Shown: positions 1 to 8,333 of the stretch, piece after piece
Layout of the letters: each line of letters starts with the position of its first letter
Numbering within the stretch: the stretch's first letter is position 1
Assembly: GCA_963923455.1 (NCBI GenBank)
Contig: CAWULT010000042.1
Location: 1-33,722, forward strand
Source: CAWULT01 sp963923455
GTDB taxonomy: Bacteria > Acidobacteriota > Vicinamibacteria > Vicinamibacterales > UBA2999
DNA: 33,722 nt
Direction of reading: 5' to 3'
Translations under genes and position numbers: made by a program
The notes under the pieces: generated by a model
Databases searched by the model: none
What the model was told of the DNA's origin: nothing
Seen by the model: the letters and a program-made list of their open reading frames with translations, nothing else

Positions 1-28
1 TGGGCTCGGAGATGTGTATAAGAGACAG
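1..28. other. Nextera sequencing adapter remnant
   Basis: Bases 10-28 read AGATGTGTATAAGAGACAG, the 19-bp Tn5 mosaic end used in Illumina Nextera libraries. Bases 1-9 continue exactly as in the Nextera read-2 adapter, so the first 28 bases are the last 28 of that 34-base oligonucleotide. They are library sequence left untrimmed by the assembly. The pilC reading frame continues from base 29 or 30 rightwards, so real genomic sequence starts there. Confidence 0.97.
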
Positions 29-828
29 ATCTTGCGCATCAGCAGGCCGAGCACCGGCATCTTCAAGATGAGGGCGTCGAGGGCCATCCGTCCCTTCGGC
101 GTCTTGTAGTAGGCCCGGACGCCGAAGACGAACGCCGCGATGCTGACCAGCACGAACGGCATGAAGCGCACCAGGCCGTTGCTGAGCGCGATGACCACGC
201 GCGTCGGCAGGGGCAGCTCGGCGCCGAGGCCGGCGAACAGGCTCGCGAACGTCGGAATGACCTTCCACAGGATCACGCCGACGACGACCACGGCGATGCA
301 GATCACCGCCACCGGATACACCATGGCCGACTTGACCTGGCTCTTCAGCTTCACCGCCTTCTCGATATAGGTGGCGAGGCGCTTCAGAATCGTGTCGAGG
401 ATGCCGCCTGCTTCGCCCGCCGCGATCATGTTCGTGAACAGCGGGTCGAACACCTTCGGGTAGTTCTTCATCGCGTCGGCCAGCGACGCGCCGCCCTCGA
501 CCTCGGCGCGCGTCGCGAGGATCACGGCCGCGAAGTTCTTGTCCTCTTCCTGGGTTCCGAGGATTTCGAGGCACTGCACGAGCGGCAGGCCCGCGTCGAT
601 CATCACGGAGAACTGCCGGGTGAACACGGCCAGGCTCTTCGCCGAGGGCGACTTGCTGCCGACCTTGGCCGGCTTGCCGGCCGCCTTCTCCTTGACCGCG
701 TTGATCTGCGTGACGAGCACCTGCTCGCGGCGCAGCGCCGCCACCGCCGCATCCATCGAGTCGGCGACACGCTCGCCGCTGACCGTCTGCCCGGCACGCG
801 TGCGCCCCGTGTATGCGAATGTGGCCAT
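29..828 (-). CDS. pilC: Type IV pilus inner-membrane platform protein PilC (3' end missing)
   Basis: Encodes about 266 N-terminal residues of a family usually near 400 aa; the C-terminal part is lost at the adapter-tagged contig edge. PilC/GspF proteins form the inner-membrane platform on which the PilB and PilT motors act during pilus extension and retraction. The start MATFAYTGRT is typical of the family. A first T2SSF domain follows, with FTRQFSVMIDAGLPLVQCLE and the conserved stretch ending GEAGGILDTIL, then a membrane segment around AVICIAVVVVGVILW. The start ATG at 828-826 lies 42 nt downstream of the pilT stop on the same strand, so the gene is probably co-transcribed with pilB and pilT. 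The cytoplasmic N-terminal region precedes the first T2SSF repeat, as expected. GspF of a type II secretion system is the alternative, but the adjacent PilT argues for a pilus. Confidence 0.93.
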
Positions 829-870
829 CGTCCTGCCTGTGCTTTCTGCGTGTGTTCCGGGTCCCTGGGG

Positions 871-1995
871 CTAGCGCGCCGTCACCGGCCTGGGCATGCC
901 CGGCCGCGACAGGCCCGCGCCCGCCACGACGCCCACGCCACGGTTGATGAGGTCCTGCAGCTCGTCGCGGTGCGACGACGCCGCCAGGGCCGACTCGAGC
1001 GTGATCTGCTTCCGGTGGTACAGCGTGGCCAGCGACTGGTTCATGGTCTGCATGCCCATCTTTTCCTGGCCCGTCTGCATCGCCGAGTAGATCTGGTGGA
1101 TCTTGTCCTCGCGGATCAGGTTGCGGATGCCGGCGGTGGGGATCATGATTTCGAGCGCCACGACCCGTCCGCCGCCAATCTTCGGCAGCAGGGTCTGGCA
1201 CACGATGCCCTCGAGCACGAGCGACAGCTGGGTGCGGATCTGCCCCTGCTGGTTGGCCGGGAAGATGTCGATGATGCGGTTGATCGTCTGCGAGGTCGAG
1301 TTCGTGTGCAGGGTGCCGAGCGTCAGGTGGCCCGTCTCGGCGATCTTGAGCGCCGACTCGACCGTCTCGAGATCGCGCATCTCCCCGACGAGCACGATGT
1401 CGGGGTCCTCGCGCAGGGCCGAGCGGAGCGCCGCCGCGAAGCTCTGCGTGTCGCTGTGCACCTCGCGCTGGTTCACCACGCAGCTCTGGTGCTTGTGGAC
1501 GAACTCGATCGGGTCCTCGATGGTGAGGATGTGATCGTGACGTTCGCGGTTGATCTTGTCGATCATCGCCGCGAGCGTGGTCGACTTGCCCGACCCGGTG
1601 GGCCCCGTCACCAGGACCAGCCCGCGGGGGCGCTCGGCGAGCGTCGCCAGTACGGGCGGCAGGTTCAGCTCCTGGAAGCTGCGGATGTGCTCCGGGATGA
1701 CGCGGTAGACCGCAGCCACCGAGCCCCGCTGGTTGAACATGTTGCAGCGGAAGCGCGCCACGCCCTTCAGGCCGAACGAGAAGTCGAGCTCGAGCTGCTC
1801 CTCGAAGCGCTTCTTCTGGGCGTCGGTGATCACGCTGTAGGCGAGCTGCTTGGTTTCGGCCGGCGTCAGCTCCGGCATGTCGAGCCGCGTGAGGTGCCCG
1901 TGCACGCGCACCTGGGGCGGCGTGTTCGTCGTCAGATGCAGGTCCGAGCCCTCCATCTGCACCAGCCGCTGCAGCAGTTCGGGTAGTGTCGCCAT
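871..1995 (-). CDS. pilT: Type IV pilus retraction ATPase PilT
   Basis: Encodes 374 aa, a normal PilT length. PilT is the hexameric cytoplasmic ATPase that depolymerises pili and so powers twitching motility. Visible motifs are Walker A GPTGSGKS at about 131-138, the Asp-box region with TIEDPIE near 158, Walker B VLVGEMRD at 201-208, the His-box GHLTLGTLHTN near 222, and AGIRNLIRE at 288-296. The last is the C-terminal AIRNLIRE signature that separates PilT from PilB. The start MATLPELLQRL was chosen because it matches the family N-terminus and its ATG shares one base with the pilB stop (TAATG at 1997-1993), a translational-coupling arrangement. A longer reading frame runs upstream in pilB sequence, but that part has no family similarity. 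Confidence 0.97.
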   Translation of the reverse strand: MATLPELLQRLVQMEGSDLHLTTNTPPQVRVHGHLTRLDMPELTPAETKQLAYSVITDAQKKRFEEQLELDFSFGLKGVARFRCNMFNQRGSVAAVYRVIPEHIRSFQELNLPPVLATLAERPRGLVLVTGPTGSGKSTTLAAMIDKINRERHDHILTIEDPIEFVHKHQSCVVNQREVHSDTQSFAAALRSALREDPDIVLVGEMRDLETVESALKIAETGHLTLGTLHTNSTSQTINRIIDIFPANQQGQIRTQLSLVLEGIVCQTLLPKIGGGRVVALEIMIPTAGIRNLIREDKIHQIYSAMQTGQEKMGMQTMNQSLATLYHRKQITLESALAASSHRDELQDLINRGVGVVAGAGLSRPGMPRPVTAR

Positions 1996-3752
1996 TACTT
2001 GACCGTCTCCCTGACGACCTCGTCGATCGTCGTGACGCCTTCCTTGACCTTGAGGAGACCGCTCTTGCGGAGGGTGATCATCCCGTCCTCGATCGCCTTC
2101 CGGCGCAGCTCGATGGCCGACGCCCCGACGAGGATGAGCTCGCGCAGCTCTTCGGTGACTTCCATCACTTCGTACAGACCGACACGGCCCTTGTAGCCGG
2201 TGCCGTTGCACTTGTCGCAGCCGCGGCCCCTGTTGGGGACCACCGTCTTAGCATCTTCGGCAGAAAAGCCGGTCTGCATGAGCGCCTGCGCGGGCGTCGG
2301 ATGCGGTTCCGAGCAGTTCTTGCAGATCCTGCGCACGAGGCGCTGGGCGCAGACCAGGTTCAGGGAGCTGGCGACCAGGAACGGCTCGATCCCCATGTTC
2401 ATGAGCCGGTTCACCGTGCTCGGCGCGTCGTTCGTGTGCAGGGTCGACAGGACCAGGTGGCCCGTCAGGGCCGCCTTGACGGCGATTTCGGCCGTCTCGA
2501 AGTCGCGGATCTCGCCGACGAGAATCGTGTTGGGGTCCTGCCGCAGGAAGCTGCGCAGCGCGGCGGCGAAGTTCAGGCCGATGCTCTCGCGCACCTGCAC
2601 CTGGTTGACGCCCATCAGGTTGAACTCGACCGGGTCCTCCGCGGTCATGATGTTCGTGTCGACGGTGTTGATGCGGGCGATCGACGAGTACAGCGTGTTC
2701 GTCTTGCCCGACCCCGTCGGGCCGGTGACGAGCACCATGCCCCACGGCTTGGAGATGGCCTGCTCGAACTTCGAGAGCGACTCCTGCTCGAAGCCGAGCT
2801 TCGTCATGTCGAGCATCAGCTTCGTCTTGTCGAGCAGACGCATCACGATCTTCTCGCCGAAGAGCGTCGGCAGGCACGAGACCCGGAAGTCGATGTCGCG
2901 GTTGATGCCCTGATCCTGGAACCGGATCTTGATGCGGCCGTCCTGCGGCAGACGCTTCTCCGCGATGTCGAGCTTCGACATGATCTTGATGCGCGAGGTG
3001 ATGGCGTCGCGGAACTTCATCGGCGGCTGCATGATGTTGTAGAGCAGGCCGTCGATGCGGTAGCGCACCCGCAGTTCCTTCTCGTAGGGCTCGATGTGGA
3101 TGTCGCTCGCGCCCTTCTGGATCGCCCCCATCAGGATGACGTTGACGAGCTTGATGACCGGCGCTTCCTCGCCCTGGCGCGCGAGGGCCTCGGCGCTGAT
3201 CTCCTCGAACTCGTCGAGCACCTCGACGTCGCCGGCGTCGCCGAGCTGGGGCATCTCCTCGAGCGCCCTGCTGGCCACCTCGAGCGCGCTCGGCCCCGCC
3301 TCCGCGGCGGCAGCGGCCGCCACCGGCGCCGCACCGTAGTAGCGTTCGAGGGCCTCGTCCACCTCGGTCTCGGACGCGACGACCGGCTCGACGTTGTAGC
3401 CCGTCATGAACTTGATGTCGTCCATGGCGAACACGTTCGTCGGGTCCGTCATCGCGATCGTGAGCGTGGCGCCCGAACGCGAGAGCGGAATGACCTGGTA
3501 CTTCTGGGCGGTTTCGGCTGGAACCAGCTTGATGACGCTCGGGTCGATCTCGAACTGCCGGATGGCGATCGAGGGCACGCCGAACTGCTTGCTGAGGAGG
3601 GCCGTGATCTCCTGCTCTTTGACGAAGCCGAGCGACGTCAGCACGTACCCGAGCTTGCCCCCCTTCTGGCGCTGCTGGTTCAGCGCCTCCTGGAGCTGCT
3701 CGGGCGTGATGCGCTTCTCCTTGAGAAGCAGTTCACCTAGTCGGACGGCCAT
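1995..3752 (-). CDS. pilB: Type IV pilus assembly ATPase PilB
   Basis: Encodes 585 aa, close to the usual 560-580. PilB is the extension motor that drives pilin polymerisation. Residues 1-150 form the N-terminal GspE/PilB domain (RLGELLLKEKRITPEQL). An Ala-rich, acidic linker covers about 140-190. The ATPase core has Walker A GPTGSGKT at 344-351, the Asp box AEDPVE near 371, Walker B ILVGEIRD at 410-417 and the His box GHLVLSTLHTND near 431. A tetracysteine zinc motif, CKNC (477-480) with CDKC (512-515), is the mark of PilB/GspE and is absent from PilT. The gene overlaps pilT by one base downstream and starts 24 nt after the upstream outer-membrane protein gene. A GspE role in type II secretion is possible in principle, but the pilT neighbour makes PilB more likely. 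Confidence 0.96.
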   Translation of the reverse strand: MAVRLGELLLKEKRITPEQLQEALNQQRQKGGKLGYVLTSLGFVKEQEITALLSKQFGVPSIAIRQFEIDPSVIKLVPAETAQKYQVIPLSRSGATLTIAMTDPTNVFAMDDIKFMTGYNVEPVVASETEVDEALERYYGAAPVAAAAAAEAGPSALEVASRALEEMPQLGDAGDVEVLDEFEEISAEALARQGEEAPVIKLVNVILMGAIQKGASDIHIEPYEKELRVRYRIDGLLYNIMQPPMKFRDAITSRIKIMSKLDIAEKRLPQDGRIKIRFQDQGINRDIDFRVSCLPTLFGEKIVMRLLDKTKLMLDMTKLGFEQESLSKFEQAISKPWGMVLVTGPTGSGKTNTLYSSIARINTVDTNIMTAEDPVEFNLMGVNQVQVRESIGLNFAAALRSFLRQDPNTILVGEIRDFETAEIAVKAALTGHLVLSTLHTNDAPSTVNRLMNMGIEPFLVASSLNLVCAQRLVRRICKNCSEPHPTPAQALMQTGFSAEDAKTVVPNRGRGCDKCNGTGYKGRVGLYEVMEVTEELRELILVGASAIELRRKAIEDGMITLRKSGLLKVKEGVTTIDEVVRETVK

Positions 3753-3776
3753 CGACGGTCAGATGCCTGTTACCGG

Positions 3777-4802
3777 TCAGAAGCTCACGCGGGCACCGAT
3801 GCCCCATCCCCGCTCGTCGGCCGACCCGCCGGCCGCGAGGTGTCCCTCGACGAACATGCCTGACCGGACCGCGACGCTCGCCCCGGCGGTCCCGCTGCGC
3901 TCGCGCCGGCCGACCTGGTTGAAGCGCCCGCCGGCTCGCAGGCCCAGGCGACGCCCGAACCACCACCGCTCGGCGCCCACGGCGACGACGCGGCGATCGC
4001 CCAGGCCCGTCGTGTACGTCACGGCATCAGCGTCCACGGCCACCATCAGGGGCATCTCCCCCAGTTTCGACCCATCCACCGCGAACCCGATGCGGACCTG
4101 GCGCGGCAGCCGCATCGGCGCCACGCTCGCGTTCCCCTCGGATTCGAAACTCACCTGCCGCAGGTTACGCACCACCGCACCCAGGCGTATCGGGCCGGCC
4201 ACGGCGATTGCGCCCAGGTCGAGGTCGAACCGGCCCTGTGGCACGCCCCCCGTCAGCGATCGCCCCAGCTCGAACAACGTGTCGCGGTTCGCCCCGGCCG
4301 GACCGTCCGCCGCCCGGAGCGTGCCCCGCACGTACTTCAGGGTGGTCCCCACGTGCACCCCGGACACGAGGCTCTGCACCAGGGTCACGCCGACCTGCGA
4401 GGCCTCCAGCGCGCGTACCGACTTTCCGGTCCCTCCTGTTTCTCGGTCCGGCACGGCCGAGCCTGTAGCCGCGGGTGCGATTTCCGTCAGCCGGAACCGG
4501 TAATACCCGGCGCCCACGACGGGAGTCGACAGCGTGAACCAGAGGGGACGGGTGCGGGCCGCGGGCTCGGGGCCGCGCGCCTCGGCCGACGCGAGCCCGA
4601 TCGCTCCGTCGACGAACGGGCCGGCAGCCAGGGCGCCCGGATTCCACCAGACGCCGCTGCTGTCGTCGGCCACGGCGACGAAGGCTCCACCCATGCCGAG
4701 CGCGCGGCTCCCGACCGACTCGAGGATCTGCGCGCGGGCAGGGGTCGGAACGGTCACGGCAACAGCCAGCAGCAGCGCGGTCTTGCGGGTCTTTCGTCTC
4801 AT
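3777..4802 (-). CDS. Predicted outer-membrane beta-barrel protein (PorV/FadL-like), first gene of the pil cluster
   Basis: Encodes 341 aa. Residues 1-24 look like a Sec signal peptide: basic MRRKTRKTA, a hydrophobic core, and cleavage after PARA. The mature start contains SRALGMGGAFVAVADDSSG followed by VWWNPGALA, a pattern seen at the N-terminus of PorV/PorQ, UPF0164 and FadL-type barrels. Alternating strand-like segments follow, and the protein ends in Phe (IGARVSF), as expected of a BAM substrate. It is the first gene of a minus-strand run that continues 24 nt later into pilB, so co-expression with the pilus motors is likely. Its precise role is unknown; it is not one of the standard pil genes I recognise. 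The start ATG at 4802 has only a weak Shine-Dalgarno-like GAGA upstream. Confidence 0.75.
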   Translation of the reverse strand: MRRKTRKTALLLAVAVTVPTPARAQILESVGSRALGMGGAFVAVADDSSGVWWNPGALAAGPFVDGAIGLASAEARGPEPAARTRPLWFTLSTPVVGAGYYRFRLTEIAPAATGSAVPDRETGGTGKSVRALEASQVGVTLVQSLVSGVHVGTTLKYVRGTLRAADGPAGANRDTLFELGRSLTGGVPQGRFDLDLGAIAVAGPIRLGAVVRNLRQVSFESEGNASVAPMRLPRQVRIGFAVDGSKLGEMPLMVAVDADAVTYTTGLGDRRVVAVGAERWWFGRRLGLRAGGRFNQVGRRERSGTAGASVAVRSGMFVEGHLAAGGSADERGWGIGARVSF

Positions 4803-4959
4803 AATGATCGTCTCGAGTGGAAGGGCCGGGCATCGACGGGAGCCAGGTGGCGTGCCGGGATGCAGCGGGAGGGCTCAAAGCCGTCAGTGTACCCCCCGGG
4901 CCACCCGGGCGGACAGCGCATGGAACCGCCCTCCCTTCTCGGCCGTATGAGGTGTGCAA

Positions 4960-5652
4960 GTGAGCCTGGCAGCCCGGATTCTGGGGAGCGTGTGGCGCCC
5001 CCGCGCAACGATGACCGCCGTCCTCCGCCGCCCCGACTGGGCCGGCGCTCTCCTCATCACCACGGTGCTGCCGGTCCTGGCCGCCGCGGCCCTCTTCGGC
5101 ACGGAGGTGGGCCGGCAGGCCCTCGTCGACCAGTGGGAGCGGACCGCGATCGCGTTCGGCCAGCCCGTCGACGACACGCGGTACGCCGGCCTGCAGGAGG
5201 CCAGTGCGCAGGGACCCTGGTACGGCGCGGGCATGGCCGTGCTCGGCGGACCGGTCCTGACGCTGGCGGTGGCGGCAGGCGTCTGGCTGGCGTTCAGGCG
5301 GAGCGGCCCTGCCGTCACGTTCCGGCAGGTGCTCGCGGTCGCGACCCACGCCGGCGTCATCCTGGCGCTGCGGCAGTTGGTCGGCGCCCCGCTCACGTAC
5401 CTGCGCGAGACGACGGCCAGCGCGACGTCGCTCGGGGTGTGGTTTCCGATGTTGGACGAAGCGGCGCCGGTGGCCCGCTTCCTCGGCATTCTGGACATCT
5501 TCGTGTTGTGGTGGTGCGTCGTGCTCGCCATCGGCGTGTCGGTGGCGTACGGGCGCCGCGCGCGCACCCTCGCGCCGGCCGCGATCGGCCTCTACGCTGG
5601 CGCCGCCGCGTTGCTGGCCCTCGTGATGGCCGTGACCGGCGGCACGGCATGA
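4960..5652 (+). CDS. Yip1-family integral membrane protein
   Basis: Encodes about 230 aa with five hydrophobic segments, near residues 28-48, 90-110, 125-140, 175-195 and 207-226 of the protein. The layout and the early SLAARILGSVWRPRATM fit the YIP1 domain family, small polytopic inner-membrane proteins whose bacterial function is largely unknown. The GTG at 4960 was preferred over the GTG at 4954 because the Shine-Dalgarno-like TGAGG at 4948-4952 sits 7 nt before 4960 but only 1 nt before 4954. The gene lies divergently from the pil cluster. The next gene, an efflux fusion protein, starts 85 nt downstream on the same strand, so they may be co-transcribed. No catalytic motif is visible. Confidence 0.72.
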   Translation: MSLAARILGSVWRPRATMTAVLRRPDWAGALLITTVLPVLAAAALFGTEVGRQALVDQWERTAIAFGQPVDDTRYAGLQEASAQGPWYGAGMAVLGGPVLTLAVAAGVWLAFRRSGPAVTFRQVLAVATHAGVILALRQLVGAPLTYLRETTASATSLGVWFPMLDEAAPVARFLGILDIFVLWWCVVLAIGVSVAYGRRARTLAPAAIGLYAGAAALLALVMAVTGGTA

Positions 5653-5737
5653 GGGCCCCGGCCCGCCCCTGCCCTGCCGTGTGTCGCGGCATCTGGACCG
5701 GCTCCCCCACGAGGAGCCCGGGGTCCAAGGAGAGTGC

Positions 5738-7081
5738 ATGACTCGGAAGAAGGTTGCGATCGTCCTCGTGCTCCTGATCGTCGTCGGCGCCGCCGCGGCC
5801 GCCACTTACTGGTATCGCCGCGACCCGGGCATCACGGTGGCGGTCGAGACGATTCGCCAGCGCGACCTCGAGGCGATCGTGTCCGCCTCGGGCAAGATCC
5901 AGCCAAAGCGCCAGGTCAACATTTCGGCGAACACGATGGGTCGGGTCACCCGCGTGGCCGTCGAGGAGGGTCAGCGGGTCAAGGCCGGCCAGTTCCTGCT
6001 CGAGATCGACCCCAAGTCACTCGAGGGGCAGCTGCAGCGCGGCGAGGCCAGCGTCGCCGCCGCCCAATCGGCGCTCGGCCAGGCGCGGACCAATGTCGAA
6101 CAGGCCCGGGCGAACCTCGAGCTCGCGCGGCAGGGCCTGAAGCGCCAGCAGGACCTCTGGAAGGACGGGCTGACGACCAAGGAAGCCCTCGAGCGCGCGC
6201 AGAACGACGTGGCCGTGCGCGAGGCCGACCTGAAGGCGCGCGAGCAGGACGTGCTCACCCGGGAGCAGCAGATCAAGCAGGAGCAGGCAGGCCTGGCCAC
6301 CACGCGCTACAACCTGAACCAGGTGATCATCTCGGCCCCGATGGACGGGCTGGTGGTGCGGCGCAGCATCGAGGAAGGCGAGACGGCGGTGGTCGGGACG
6401 ATGAACAACGCGGGGTCCGTGCTGTTGACCATCGCCGACATGTCGCTGCTCGAAGCCGAGATCGAGGTCGACGAGACCGACATTCCGAACGTCGCGGTGG
6501 GCCAGGAGGCGCGGGTGACGATCGACGCCATTCCCGATCGGACGTTCCGCGGCCATGTGACCGAGATCGGCAACAGCCCGATCCAGACGACCCAGTCGAC
6601 GGGTCAGCGGCAGGCGACGAACTTCAAGGTGGTGGTGACCCTGGACGAGGCCGTCCCCGACGTCCGGCCCGGCTTCACCTGCACCGCGGAGATCACGACG
6701 GCCACGCGCCGCAACGTCGTCAGCGTGCCGATCCAGGCCCTCGCCGTCCGCGAACTGCTGTTCGATTCGAAGGGCGCGATCGTCCGCGAGCCCCCGCCCG
6801 TCCGCAGGCGCGGGCAGTCGGACGAGACGACGGCGCCCAGGCCGGAGACACCGGCCGGCCACACGCGCAAGGAGACGGAGGGGGTCTTCGTCTGGCGGGA
6901 TGGCAAGGCCGTCTTCACGCCGGTGAAGGTCGGTGTTGCCGGCGAGCAGTACTTCGAGATCCTCGACGGACTGAAGCCCGGCGACCAGGTGATCACCGGG
7001 CCGTTCGCCTCGGTGCGGGAGCTCGCCGACGGCGAGGTGGTCACGCTCGAGAAGGCGCAGGCGCGGCAAGGGGGCGCCTGA
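5738..7081 (+). CDS. MacA/HlyD-type periplasmic membrane fusion protein
   Basis: Encodes 447 aa. This is the adaptor of a tripartite ABC-type exporter, anchored in the inner membrane and linking the permease to an outer-membrane channel. An N-terminal membrane anchor spans about residues 7-24. The first lipoyl half (about 60-92) includes GRVTRVAVEEGQRVKAGQ, a long Gln/Ala/Arg-rich coiled-coil hairpin covers about 95-190, and the second lipoyl half begins at IISAPMDGLVV (about 197-207). Beta-barrel and membrane-proximal domains follow. A Pro/Arg-rich insertion at about 350-380 interrupts the membrane-proximal domain. The start at 5738 is supported by AAGGAGAG at 5727-5734; a longer frame exists upstream but lacks a ribosome site and family similarity. 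Two permease genes follow directly. The substrate cannot be told from sequence. Confidence 0.9.
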   Translation: MTRKKVAIVLVLLIVVGAAAAATYWYRRDPGITVAVETIRQRDLEAIVSASGKIQPKRQVNISANTMGRVTRVAVEEGQRVKAGQFLLEIDPKSLEGQLQRGEASVAAAQSALGQARTNVEQARANLELARQGLKRQQDLWKDGLTTKEALERAQNDVAVREADLKAREQDVLTREQQIKQEQAGLATTRYNLNQVIISAPMDGLVVRRSIEEGETAVVGTMNNAGSVLLTIADMSLLEAEIEVDETDIPNVAVGQEARVTIDAIPDRTFRGHVTEIGNSPIQTTQSTGQRQATNFKVVVTLDEAVPDVRPGFTCTAEITTATRRNVVSVPIQALAVRELLFDSKGAIVREPPPVRRRGQSDETTAPRPETPAGHTRKETEGVFVWRDGKAVFTPVKVGVAGEQYFEILDGLKPGDQVITGPFASVRELADGEVVTLEKAQARQGGA

Positions 7082-7109
7082 GGCCGTCGCCAACGCCACG
7101 CCCGTACCG

Positions 7110-8333
7110 ATGCGCATCATCCTCGAGTCGGCCAATCTCGCGCTGCGCGCGATCTGGTCCAACAAGCTCCGGTCGTTCATGACCGTGCTGGGCAACATCG
7201 TGGCGGTGACGTCGATCGTCACCGTCGTGACGCTCATCCAGGGCATGAACGCCCTCGTCTCGACGACGATCGTCTCGGAGGTCGGTGCCGACTCGTTCAC
7301 GATCCAGCGTCAGCCGCCCATTCGCAACGAAGACGACGAGGAACGCACGCGGAACAACCCGGAGCTGACGCTCGAGGAGGCCGACGCCATCCGGTCGTTC
7401 GGGTCGTCCATCCAGGCGGTCATGGCGCAGGCACAGGAGCGGGCCGCGGTCTCCTACCGCGCCACCGAGCTCGATTCCGTGTCAGTCCAGGGCGTCACCC
7501 GTGACTTTGGCGCGTTCACGACGTTCACCGCGGAGCGCGGCCGCCTGATGAGCCCCGTGGAGGTCGAGCGGAGCCGCCCCGTGTCGCTCATCGGCTGGGA
7601 CACGGCGGACCGCCTCTTCGGCCAGTCCGACCCGCTGGGCAAGGCGATCCGGGTGGCCGGCGTCCCGTTCACCGTCGTCGGCGTCAGCGCGAAGAAGGGA
7701 TCCTTCCTCGGCAACACACAGGACAACTTCGTGGTGATCCCGCTCGGCGCACACCAGAAGCTCTTCGGCTCCCGGCAGTCGTTGCAGCTCACCGTCAAGC
7801 CCTCGTCCCCCGCCGTGCTCGCGACGGCGATGGACGAGGCCACGGTCGCGCTGCGTGTTGCGCGGCACCTGAAGCCGGCCGAGGCCGACACGTTCGGCGT
7901 CTTCACCGCCGACACGTTCCTGGATCTCTACCGGCGGGCGACGACCGGCATCTTCGCCGTGCTCGTCGGCGTCGTCGCGCTGTCGCTGGTCGTCGGCGGC
8001 ATCGTGATCATGAACATCATGCTGATGGTCGTCAGCGAGCGGACGCGGGAGATCGGCCTGCGGAAGGCGCTCGGCGCCCGCCGCGCCGACATCATGTCGC
8101 AGGTCCTGACCGAATCGGTGACGCTGTCGCTCGTCGGCGGGATGGTCGGGATCGGGCTCGGCTTCGTGATTGCCCTGGGCATCTCGGCCGTGACGCCGCT
8201 GCCGGCGAGGCTCGAACCATGGTCGGTCCTCCTCGGCCTGGGCATCACGGCCGGCGTCGGGCTGTTCTTCGGCCTGTATCCCGCGTCGCGAGCGGCGCGG
8301 CTCGAGCCGATCGAGGCGCTGCGTCGTGAATAA
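7110..8333 (+). CDS. FtsX/MacB-type ABC transporter permease, first of a tandem pair
   Basis: Encodes 407 aa with the MacB_PCD plus FtsX architecture. One N-terminal transmembrane helix lies near residues 22-45 (after LRAIWSNKLRSFM). A large periplasmic domain covers about 50-280, and three C-terminal helices follow. The conserved cytoplasmic loop SERTREIGLRKALGARR lies between the second and third helices, where the ATPase would couple. The protein ends in the usual ARLEPIEALRRE. There is no Walker A or signature motif, so it is a permease only, unlike the fused MacB of Escherichia coli. It starts 28 nt after the fusion-protein gene and overlaps the next permease by 8 nt. It is clearly paralogous to that neighbour, and the two may form a heterodimer. 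Confidence 0.9.
   Translation: MRIILESANLALRAIWSNKLRSFMTVLGNIVAVTSIVTVVTLIQGMNALVSTTIVSEVGADSFTIQRQPPIRNEDDEERTRNNPELTLEEADAIRSFGSSIQAVMAQAQERAAVSYRATELDSVSVQGVTRDFGAFTTFTAERGRLMSPVEVERSRPVSLIGWDTADRLFGQSDPLGKAIRVAGVPFTVVGVSAKKGSFLGNTQDNFVVIPLGAHQKLFGSRQSLQLTVKPSSPAVLATAMDEATVALRVARHLKPAEADTFGVFTADTFLDLYRRATTGIFAVLVGVVALSLVVGGIVIMNIMLMVVSERTREIGLRKALGARRADIMSQVLTESVTLSLVGGMVGIGLGFVIALGISAVTPLPARLEPWSVLLGLGITAGVGLFFGLYPASRAARLEPIEALRRE

Noticed and set aside
1..28. Tn5 mosaic end as evidence of a transposon
   Set aside because: The sequence also contains the Nextera primer part 5' of the mosaic end and lies exactly at the contig edge; it is library adapter.
1986..3740. A 584-codon plus-strand frame opposite pilB
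   Set aside because: Same reasoning: it is a shadow of pilB codons with no recognisable domain.
4889..4910. CCCGGG repeat as an operator in the pil/Yip1 divergent region
   Set aside because: The short palindromes CCCGGG-CCA-CCCGGG are likely by chance in GC-rich DNA, and I could not find a well-spaced promoter with them.
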